Of a stretch of 64,000 nucleotides of DNA, positions 9,550 to 16,384 are shown piece by piece (the first letter of the stretch is position 1; the number at the start of each line of letters is the position of its first letter). The position numbers and the translations under genes are program-made. The DNA is from UBA11591 sp040220895 (GTDB taxonomy: Bacteria > Bacteroidota > Bacteroidia > Flavobacteriales_E > Vicingaceae): positions 108,080 through 172,079 of the forward strand of contig JAVJVY010000022.1 in NCBI GenBank assembly GCA_040220895.1, in the 5' to 3' direction. The notes below the pieces were generated by a model, which searched no databases, had not been told where the DNA came from, and saw only the letters and a list, made by a program, of their open reading frames with translations.

Positions 9550-10104
9550 CTAAGATTTCCTTCCGGAGGCCTTTCTCATTCCAGTCTGCTTAGATGCACC
9601 GGATTTAGGAGAGGCAGTCTTTGAAGGACCCGATTTAGCCGCTACCGCTTTTTTTGCGCTCGGCTTTTTGGTTTTTGCAGGGCTTCCCTCCTTTTTATCA
9701 TTCGTCGGATCCTCGTCATCTTCCAAGTTCAAAAGCCCTTTGTCTACCAATTGGTTGTACCATTGAAAAAGCTTCGCAACATCCGAGTTATAAACGCGCT
9801 CATGATCCAGGTCCTTGACGAGATCACTTAAATAATCACGCAATTTTTGAGGGTCAAGTTTATGGTCCAAACTCGTTTTACCTTTTTCTTTTTCAGAAAT
9901 TAATTTGAAAACTTCAAGCAGGGGAACATCTTCATCAGTAGTGTAGATGCTGATATCCTCCAGTGCACTGACCTTCTGTGAAGCGTAGATCGGACGGCGT
10001 TTGCCGTCCAAAAATGATTCTACGATCAATCCGTTTTTAGTGTGAGAAAGTATTTTATGTAGACCTTGAAGGCCTGATACAGAAATGATTCCGCTTAATG
10101 ACAT
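9550..10104 (-). CDS. DUF5606 protein with basic Ala/Lys/Ser tail
   Basis: The N-terminal 125 residues (opening MSLSGIISVSGLQGLHKIL, then GLIVESFLDGKRRPI) match the Bacteroidota-restricted DUF5606 family, whose function is unknown. From about residue 135 to 184 the chain becomes a low-complexity tail rich in Lys, Ser, Ala and Pro (PAKTKKPSAKK, SGPSKTASPKSG), resembling histone-like disordered tails; such a tail could bind nucleic acid. There is no signal peptide, so it is cytoplasmic. It leads a likely two-gene unit with the M3 peptidase. Confidence 0.85.
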   Translation of the reverse strand: MSLSGIISVSGLQGLHKILSHTKNGLIVESFLDGKRRPIYASQKVSALEDISIYTTDEDVPLLEVFKLISEKEKGKTSLDHKLDPQKLRDYLSDLVKDLDHERVYNSDVAKLFQWYNQLVDKGLLNLEDDEDPTNDKKEGSPAKTKKPSAKKAVAAKSGPSKTASPKSGASKQTGMRKASGRKS

Positions 10105-10122
10105 GTATTCGATTTATCGGTG

Positions 10123-10161
10123 CAAATATATGAATAGGCAGACACATGGACACTTAAGTGT
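10123..10161 (-). promoter_or_regulatory. DUF5606 promoter with 12-bp palindrome
   Basis: On the minus strand a perfect -7 box TATATTTG lies at 10123-10130, 19 bases before the DUF5606 start. A perfect 12-bp palindrome, ACACTTAAGTGT (10150-10161), begins 20 bases upstream of that box, where a -33 element would sit. It could be an operator, but no regulator is known. Confidence 0.4.
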
Positions 10162-10169
10162 GAAATTCA

Positions 10170-10664
10170 TTAAAGACGCTCACCTTCAAACACCTGAAAA
10201 ACCGTATCAATTTGGTCTGTGTACGAGATGAAATATTGAATGGTGTTGGGCTGAGTGTCAAACCAAACGCCATTGTACTCTCCAAAAAAAAGATTAATCG
10301 GAGTGATGGAGCTTGGAGTATTTTGCATAAAAAAATAGGCCCCGCGTGACCCTTGGGTAAAACGCTGCATGGAACTGAGTGCTTCAGAATTTTCTATGTT
10401 CGTGAGGTTCTTGATTCTGATCGTCGAAAAATCCACGTCTTGAACATTAATCGTCAGTGGGCTGGAAAAGTTTATGATGTATGAGGAATCTGGCAGGAGG
10501 GTAATGTTGGAAATTGTTCCCCGATATTGACCCGATGGACTTATATATGAAACTGGTGGGGAAAGGGTATCGCGTTCTTCCATTTTGAAGGGAATAACTT
10601 CTTCCTTTGAACAAGACATGCCTATGAGAATTGAAAGAATTAGGGCTATCACAAGCTTAGTCAT
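10170..10664 (-). CDS. Putative lipoprotein of unknown function
   Basis: Starting at the ATG ending at 10664 gives 164 residues with a classical lipoprotein signal: MTKLVIALILSILIGMSC, where the lipobox is IGMSC with the lipidated Cys at residue 18. Longer in-frame starts upstream would overlap the opposing gene and bury the signal. The mature part is rich in beta-strand-like segments and has a PPVSYISPSGQYRGTI stretch, but no family I recognise. It diverges from the small secreted protein at 10702 across only 37 bases. Confidence 0.72.
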   Translation of the reverse strand: MTKLVIALILSILIGMSCSKEEVIPFKMEERDTLSPPVSYISPSGQYRGTISNITLLPDSSYIINFSSPLTINVQDVDFSTIRIKNLTNIENSEALSSMQRFTQGSRGAYFFMQNTPSSITPINLFFGEYNGVWFDTQPNTIQYFISYTDQIDTVFQVFEGERL

Positions 10665-10701
10665 GTTGCCAAAGGTACGTATCTTTGAATGACCCAAAAG
10701 C
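10665..10701. promoter_or_regulatory. Compact back-to-back promoter pair
   Basis: This 37-base gap carries a perfect -7 box on each strand: TACCTTTG on the minus strand (10670-10677; a TTG lies 17 bases upstream) and TATCTTTG on the plus strand (10680-10687). They are two bases apart, so the promoters overlap and polymerases should compete. The minus-strand leader would be almost absent. Confidence 0.45.
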
Positions 10702-11127
10702 ATGCCTAATTTGAATTTCAACAGGTTCATACTTTCCATCTCAATCTTATCAACAGCTGTGCTCAATCAAAATTGCAGTAAAACTGAAGGCTGCATTGAT
10801 CCCAATGCATCCAACTATCTATATGAAGCAAAAAAAAATGACGGTTCCTGTTTGTACGACTTGAGTTTCTGGATGAATACCATAGATCACGGAATCATGG
10901 ATATTTATGTGGACAATCAGTTAAAAGGAAGGTTGAATTGTGCCTTTGTATCCTCAAGACCCACTTGCGGTGTGGATACATTGGTTGGCACCGGTTATCT
11001 ATGTGTGGTCAATGTCCCGCTAATGACGGGCTCGCATTTTGTCAGGGTCGAGGCCGAAGACGGGACCATATGGGAAAACACCTACAATCTGGGGCAGAAT
11101 TGCAAAAGTATTTTGATCGCTGATTAG
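10702..11127 (+). CDS. Small secreted protein with GC-DP-A-NY-DGSC motif
   Basis: A 141-residue exported protein. After a short hydrophobic leader comes GCIDPNASNYLYEAKKNDGSC, interrupted nowhere by gaps: this matches the G-C-x-D-P-x-A-x-N-Y-x-x-x-A-x-x-x-D-G-S-C element common in secreted Bacteroidota proteins, probably a disulphide-bonded, metal-binding loop. A Cys precedes it (LNQNCSK) but is not a good lipobox. Three more cysteines follow. An A9 run is at 10830-10838. No T9SS sorting domain is present. Its stop overlaps the end of the opposing subtilisin gene by 4 bases. Function unknown. Confidence 0.7.
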   Translation: MPNLNFNRFILSISILSTAVLNQNCSKTEGCIDPNASNYLYEAKKNDGSCLYDLSFWMNTIDHGIMDIYVDNQLKGRLNCAFVSSRPTCGVDTLVGTGYLCVVNVPLMTGSHFVRVEAEDGTIWENTYNLGQNCKSILIAD

Positions 11128-13496
11128 CGAATAACGATCTTACCGGAAGATATCCTGCCATTTTCGCTGACGATGGCGTAATGATAAAGACCCGGGGCAG
11201 CATGAGAAAAGTCAAGGTGATCACTTCCCGAAACTGATCTTGATAACACCAGATCACCTTTTGAATCAAAGAACTTTATAAGTAGTAGTTCACCCCAAAT
11301 ATCTGCCGGGCTATACAGCCTTAGTTTCCCATCAAAACTGGGGTTGGGCACCAGAGATATAAAGCCGTCATTTTTTCTGGAATTAATGCCAAGTGTGGTA
11401 ATTTCTATTTCTACTGAACTGACAGAACAATCCTTCTTATCATGCACTTCCACCCTGTAGGCTCCATTCGCACTGATTACAAGTGTTTGCTGATTCTCAC
11501 CAATTAAAAGACTGTCATTATGGTACCATTGATAGTTCATGGCTTCACTGGATCGCAACAAATTTCCTCCCACATGGGTAATGGTTGGTGCTGATGGAAG
11601 ATTTGCCATCGCCGCAAAAGCGTCGTTCTTGCCAAAGCCATAACTGTAATTAGGTACGAAAGGTGTTGTAAAAGAATCCAAGGCGGCCGTTTGGGTGAGG
11701 TTATCAAGAATGTCCTTGTAGTCTGCCATCGGGCATTGTTCAAATAACAATGCAACTGTTCCCGCTACCACAGGACTTGCCATGGAAGTTCCTCCATTTC
11801 TTTTATGAAAACCCCCAAAAGCAATTCTATCTGCTTGATTATTAGCAATATGTAGAGGAATACTCGCCAACCTGTTAGCCGTCAATGTATAGTCTCCGCT
11901 TGCAATCAGGTCAGGTTTTTGTTGAAGCAGCCTGTTCGGCCCAAGGCTCGAATTCTGAGCTTTTTTACCCGGTATGACTGGAAATGTCTGCCAAATGCTG
12001 TCGTAATCCAGATAGGCATTCTTTGCTGTATAATTCCCCACTGTTATTACAGAAGGAAGGCAAGTAAAACTACTCACTATGGTTTGCAAAGTGTCCGGTC
12101 TCTTGTAATGAATGATCTCGGGCAAGACGGAGGTCGAAGGGAGTGAAGAATGGCGGATGTGAGAATGACCCAACCATGAATCTGACCAAACATCAAATCG
12201 ACCTGATCCGGTGGTGATGAAACTAAAGAGGTATTGACTGGAGTCGGGTTGTTTTATAAGCACTTCCAAGAAATACCTCGATCCTTGAAGTGAAGCAAAG
12301 GTCTGAACGATTCCAATGTTATTCGAAGCATTTTTTAATGTGTCAGTGACAATTGAATTCAACCTGTTCTTAACTTGATCGAAGGGGGTTTCCGCCCGCT
12401 TTGAATAACTGTTCGATGACAGATTCGATCCTATTGCAAAATGCACGTCATTAAAATCGGATGTATCAGCCCAAAGTTGAAAATATACTGCTCCGTAACC
12501 CAGTGAAGAGGATGCGTTGTAATCAAACCAAGTGAAGGAGGTATCTGCAGATACCGTGTAACCAAGGTGGTATGGAAGGTTCCCGGAATTACCAGCAGCT
12601 GCCACAACTGCCCGACCTTTTTCAGCCTTGATCATACTGTCAATACGAAGTGCGGCTAGATCATAACCGTCATGTGAGCCGAGATAATCACCTGCGCTGA
12701 TATTTATCACGCAAGGCCTGCCGATCTTGTCAGCTTCTAAAAAAATGAATTCTACCCCATCGGCAACACTTTGCAACCAATTAGTTGAAGAAAAATCTGA
12801 AGCAACAAAAATAATCTCGGACTCCGGAGCTGCACCCTGAAATCTATTCAATGCCAGACCATTGCCCGCCGCTATGCCAGCCACATTACTACCGTGGCTC
12901 AGCACATCGTCGTCGTGAGGGCAATTACCCAGGTTAATGTCAAAGGAATCCCATACTTGACCATATCCAAAAGATGGTATCCTGTTGGAAACCGTGGTGT
13001 CCTGGGATTGATCCCATATCTTTATAACTCTGGTTTTCCCCAGGCTGTCTTGAAAATCGGGATGTTTAAAATCTATGCCAGTATCGATAAAACCAATAAT
13101 TACGCCATTGCCCTTATAACTTCTGTTCAAAACACCTTGTCCATTGTGGACCTGGTCGATGTTGTTCAGGGATCGCATGGTGTCATTCAATGTAAACCCA
13201 TGCCCGCTTGGACTTTCAATGTATTGTATTAAACCAGTTGCCAAGATTGATTCCAATTGTCCGCGTTGAATCGATACTCGGTAATAGTTTTTGAAATGAC
13301 GTCTGAATGGAATGCTTCTTGAGCCAAGAACCTCTTGCAAACTGGGACTTTTCGAAAAAAGTACGACATCAATCTTCTCTTTTTCATCGAGGGCCAAAAT
13401 CTCCGAGTTGAGTTCAAAACCGGTGATGTATTGCTGTGCAAGGCATTGGTTTGCCAAACCAAGCATCATAAGTAAAATGCCAAGTACTTTGTTCAT
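11124..13496 (-). CDS. Secreted S8 subtilisin-like protease with T9SS sorting domain
   Basis: A 790-residue subtilase exported by Sec and then the type IX system. Residues 1-21 are the signal peptide. The catalytic triad is visible: Asp138 in GFIDTGIDF, His201 in SHGSNVAGIA, and Ser571 in GGTSMASPVVAG; the oxyanion-hole Asn is in AAAGNSG. An Ig-like segment follows, and the last 80 residues (LVPNPSFDGKLRLYS to SSGKIVIR) form a type A T9SS C-terminal domain. I chose the ATG ending at 13496, because the upstream ATG at 13514 lies inside the preceding gene and would displace the signal peptide. The gene sits 10 bases behind the HsdR_N-like gene. Substrates are unknown. Confidence 0.92.
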   Translation of the reverse strand: MNKVLGILLMMLGLANQCLAQQYITGFELNSEILALDEKEKIDVVLFSKSPSLQEVLGSRSIPFRRHFKNYYRVSIQRGQLESILATGLIQYIESPSGHGFTLNDTMRSLNNIDQVHNGQGVLNRSYKGNGVIIGFIDTGIDFKHPDFQDSLGKTRVIKIWDQSQDTTVSNRIPSFGYGQVWDSFDINLGNCPHDDDVLSHGSNVAGIAAGNGLALNRFQGAAPESEIIFVASDFSSTNWLQSVADGVEFIFLEADKIGRPCVINISAGDYLGSHDGYDLAALRIDSMIKAEKGRAVVAAAGNSGNLPYHLGYTVSADTSFTWFDYNASSSLGYGAVYFQLWADTSDFNDVHFAIGSNLSSNSYSKRAETPFDQVKNRLNSIVTDTLKNASNNIGIVQTFASLQGSRYFLEVLIKQPDSSQYLFSFITTGSGRFDVWSDSWLGHSHIRHSSLPSTSVLPEIIHYKRPDTLQTIVSSFTCLPSVITVGNYTAKNAYLDYDSIWQTFPVIPGKKAQNSSLGPNRLLQQKPDLIASGDYTLTANRLASIPLHIANNQADRIAFGGFHKRNGGTSMASPVVAGTVALLFEQCPMADYKDILDNLTQTAALDSFTTPFVPNYSYGFGKNDAFAAMANLPSAPTITHVGGNLLRSSEAMNYQWYHNDSLLIGENQQTLVISANGAYRVEVHDKKDCSVSSVEIEITTLGINSRKNDGFISLVPNPSFDGKLRLYSPADIWGELLLIKFFDSKGDLVLSRSVSGSDHLDFSHAAPGLYHYAIVSENGRISSGKIVIR

Positions 13497-13506
13497 CCGG
13501 ACTAAA

Positions 13507-13980
13507 TTACCCATCTGGTTCTAATTCCGACCAGCTTTTTATCTCATCAACAAAAGAAAATTGCCCCAATTTGCGGTCAAGCTCAAGGCAAAAGTGCTCC
13601 ATACCGTTGGAAACAATCAAGTATGGCACCTCCAATTCACGATTGTATTTTGCTATCTGAAACAACGTTTTCTTGTCCAAAATGACACTAACTGCTTTGA
13701 ATTCCAGTAGCATTATTGGTTGAGTCATTCTGTTAAATACTACGGCATCAGTGCGGAAACTCATCGATGCCGATCTTAGCAGACGCTCCACCGAAATCAA
13801 CCCTGCCGGGTATCCCAAGTGTTCGATCAAATAATGGAGGAAGTTTTGCCGAACCCATTCTTCAGGTGTGAGTATTACAAATTTCTTTCTGAATTGATCG
13901 AATACCCGAATTTTACCATCTTGGTCCTTAATAGTTAGGTTGGTAAGTGGCAGGTTCAGTTTTGGGAAAGTTATCGACAT
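13507..13980 (-). CDS. HsdR N-terminal-like nuclease-fold protein
   Basis: A 157-residue stand-alone protein resembling the type I restriction HsdR N-terminal domain (HsdR_N_2). The segment with DAVVFNR followed by IMLLEFKAVSV matches the D-(x)n-E-x-K pattern of PD-(D/E)xK nucleases, so it may keep a nuclease active site. Such a protein next to holA is a recurrent Bacteroidota arrangement. There are no methylase or specificity genes nearby, so this is not a restriction system. The start is the ATG ending at 13980; a TTG three codons upstream is less likely. It diverges from holA over 37 bases. Confidence 0.8.
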   Translation of the reverse strand: MSITFPKLNLPLTNLTIKDQDGKIRVFDQFRKKFVILTPEEWVRQNFLHYLIEHLGYPAGLISVERLLRSASMSFRTDAVVFNRMTQPIMLLEFKAVSVILDKKTLFQIAKYNRELEVPYLIVSNGMEHFCLELDRKLGQFSFVDEIKSWSELEPDG

Positions 13981-14017
13981 CTGAAGCAAAAGTCTAAAAA
14001 ATTAGAACTTTACAGGC

Positions 14018-15016
14018 ATGACACACGACCAGATACTCAAGGATGTCAAAAACAGGAAATATAGCCCGGTGTATTTTTTGTGCGGCGAAGAACCCTATTA
14101 CATTGACCTGCTTACTCAGACCATCGCTGATTCAGTTCTTGCTGAAGAAGAGCGTGAATTCAACCAGTCCGTTTTATACGGCTTGGACACCGATGTTCCT
14201 CAAATAATTGCGGAATCCAGAAAATTCCCGATGATGGCTGAATTCAACGTCGTCATCGTAAAAGAAGCTCAACACTTAAAAGAAATAGAATTGTTTGAGC
14301 ACTATTTCAGCAAACCCGCACCGAGCACGGTTCTGGTTATCGCCTACAAGGATAAAAAACTCGACAAACGAAAAGCGATCTACAAACTGTTACAAAAGAC
14401 AGGAATTTATTACGAAAATAAAAAGCTATACGATTCAAAAATACCGGATTGGATCAGTTCGCATTTAGGTCAGGCCGGTTACCATATTTCGGTTAGGAAT
14501 GCCCAATTGATAACGGAATTTCTTGGAAATGATCTGGGACACATTTCGAATGAGCTTGGTAAGATTATACTTAACCTTCCCCAAGGGGCCAGTATCACCG
14601 GTGAAGTGATCGAAGAACACATTGGCATTAATAAGGAATACAACAGTTTTGAATTGAACACCGCATTGGGCCATCGCAACATTCTCAAAGCCAACAGAAT
14701 CGTTAATTACTTTTCTCAGAATGAAAAAAAATATCCGATCCAAATGGTCATAGGAACATTATACGCCCATTTCTCCAAAATTCTAAAATTTCATTATGCA
14801 GGAGGTAAACCCCCAGCCGAACTCGCTTCGTTTCTGGGCGTCCACCCCTATTTCGTAAAAGACTACAGTCTAGCTGCCAGGCACTATTCACGGGGTAAAA
14901 TACTAGATATCATTGACTTACTACATCAATACGACCTTAAATCCAAGGGAATCGGCAATTCAGGTATCAGCGGCGGAGAGTTAATGAAGGAATTGGTTTA
15001 TCGCATTCTGCACTGA
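14018..15016 (+). CDS. holA: DNA polymerase III delta subunit HolA
   Basis: Delta is the wrench of the clamp loader: it binds the beta sliding clamp and opens it, working with the dnaX product and delta prime. The 332-residue protein shows the family opening (SPVYFLCGEEPYYIDLLTQ), a degenerate Walker region without a functional P-loop, KFPMMAEFNVVIVKEAQ, LVIAYKDKKLDKRK, and a C-terminal collar domain (FELNTALGHRNILKANRIV, then YPIQMVIGTLYAHFSKIL). Length matches the family. dnaX is also in this window but about 20 kb away. Confidence 0.93.
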   Translation: MTHDQILKDVKNRKYSPVYFLCGEEPYYIDLLTQTIADSVLAEEEREFNQSVLYGLDTDVPQIIAESRKFPMMAEFNVVIVKEAQHLKEIELFEHYFSKPAPSTVLVIAYKDKKLDKRKAIYKLLQKTGIYYENKKLYDSKIPDWISSHLGQAGYHISVRNAQLITEFLGNDLGHISNELGKIILNLPQGASITGEVIEEHIGINKEYNSFELNTALGHRNILKANRIVNYFSQNEKKYPIQMVIGTLYAHFSKILKFHYAGGKPPAELASFLGVHPYFVKDYSLAARHYSRGKILDIIDLLHQYDLKSKGIGNSGISGGELMKELVYRILH

Positions 15017-15195
15017 TAATTCACAATATTCAGACAGGCCATAAATTCTATTGACTTCTATTTGATTAGCGATTCGTCATAAACCATTGGCTGAGTATGG
15101 ATTAGTCTTTTTGAGCTTGTTAATTATTAATTTTAATTTAGAAGCCTTACAATAACCGCTGTTTACAATTACATAATTATAAAACTTTCATAACC
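15017..15195 (+). other. Intergenic region, no clear element
   Basis: These 179 AT-rich bases lie between holA and the OmpA-domain gene. I see runs such as TTAATTATTAATTTTAATTT but no full TAnnTTTG box, no strong hairpin with a T-tract and no small gene. A promoter for the downstream pair is likely here but cannot be pinned down. Confidence 0.4.
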
Positions 15196-16371
15196 ATGTA
15201 CTTAAAATTACTCTCGGCACTTATGATTCTCTGTTACACAACAGTGTATGCTCAGAATATTGTTCAAAATGGCAGTTTCGAAGAGCTAAACGGCAGATTG
15301 AAAGAACCCGGTTCGGTTTTTCTCGCACCTCCTTGGGTAGGTGCCACAAAAGCCGTTCCCGATCTATATTCGCCAAACGCAAAGGATGAGCGCATTAGGG
15401 TGCCTGAAAACGCCTACGGTGATGAAAAGGCGAAAGACGGTGAGAATTATGCCGGTTTACTATTATACAGCTATGGGGACAAAGAACCACGCCATTACCT
15501 GACTCAAAAATTAAAATATCCAATGCTTGCAGGTGAATGGTATTGCGTGAAATTCAACATTTCATTTGCTGACCTCTCAAAGTACGCCTCAGACAACATC
15601 GGTTGTTATATTTCACAGGATAGCATCGGCAGTGAAACGGATCTCTTTTTGAATTACTCTCCTCAAGTGATAAACAGCACCAACAGAATATTCGAAAAAC
15701 AATGGGACTGGGAAGACATATGCAGAATTTACGTTGCCGATGGTGGTGAGCAGTTCATTACCATAGGCAATTTTGCGCCTTCCCCAGAAGTCAAAACGAC
15801 CAGGGTCAGAAGACCCACAGGCTATACACAGACCCAAACACGCGACGGTTATTACTTTATTGATGATATCAGCATCACTCCAAATGCTACGAGAGAGAAT
15901 TGCAAATGCGAGCCGGGGCAATATCAATTTGCTCACTTAGACAAAGATGAATCATCGTTCGAAACGGCTGCCGAAGACATTCCTGAAAAGATGATATTAA
16001 GTACCAACGCTGAAATATTGGTAAGCGACCCGACCATTGAAACTAAATATGACAATGTTTATGTAAACTTCGAAAAAGCTAAATCGGTTCTTGCCGGCGG
16101 TCAGATGAAAGCATTGAATGAGATTGCCGAGATCATGAGCGAGGATAAAGAGGTTTCGATCAAAATTGTAGGACATCGGGCTGCAAGTGAAAGGGTAATT
16201 AGTGACCTTTCCCAAAAAAGAGCCAATCAGGTAAGTAAATATCTAATTTCCAAAGGCATCGATAAAACCAGAATAACTACTTCGGATGCGGGAGCAAGTG
16301 AGAAAATGGAAGGAGAAAGTGCCGAAGACGAAGCTAAAAACATGATCGTTGACATCATTTTCTCTGAATAA
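15196..16371 (+). CDS. Secreted protein with C-terminal OmpA-like domain
   Basis: A 391-residue envelope protein. Residues 1-20 are a signal peptide ending VYAQ. Residues 21-235 begin NIVQNGSFEE and end in a DGYYFIDDISITPN block, which resembles the carbohydrate-binding/jelly-roll modules that open with NGSFE. Residues about 285-391 are an OmpA-like domain (VYVNFEKAKSVLAGGQMKALNEIA, SDLSQKRANQVSKYL). The peptidoglycan-contact Arg is present, but the usual G-H-T-D Asp is replaced (GHRAAS), so diaminopimelate binding may be weakened. The CAP-domain gene starts about 13 bases after its stop. A link between the outer membrane and the cell wall is a reasonable inference. Confidence 0.8.
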   Translation: MYLKLLSALMILCYTTVYAQNIVQNGSFEELNGRLKEPGSVFLAPPWVGATKAVPDLYSPNAKDERIRVPENAYGDEKAKDGENYAGLLLYSYGDKEPRHYLTQKLKYPMLAGEWYCVKFNISFADLSKYASDNIGCYISQDSIGSETDLFLNYSPQVINSTNRIFEKQWDWEDICRIYVADGGEQFITIGNFAPSPEVKTTRVRRPTGYTQTQTRDGYYFIDDISITPNATRENCKCEPGQYQFAHLDKDESSFETAAEDIPEKMILSTNAEILVSDPTIETKYDNVYVNFEKAKSVLAGGQMKALNEIAEIMSEDKEVSIKIVGHRAASERVISDLSQKRANQVSKYLISKGIDKTRITTSDAGASEKMEGESAEDEAKNMIVDIIFSE

Positions 16372-16384
16372 TCGAATTCATAAG

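Noticed and set aside
10665..10766. Longer start (10766) for the lipoprotein ending at 10170.
   Set aside because: It would overlap the divergent gene and bury a perfect lipoprotein signal peptide.
11130..11155. Small stem TCGCT/AGCGA near the 11.1 kb convergent junction as a terminator.
   Set aside because: The stem is only 5 bp and no T-tract follows on either strand.
13507..13980. Possible restriction-modification or defence gene because of the HsdR N-terminal-like domain.
   Set aside because: It lacks helicase, methylase and specificity subunits, and the same small protein next to holA is a common Bacteroidota arrangement.
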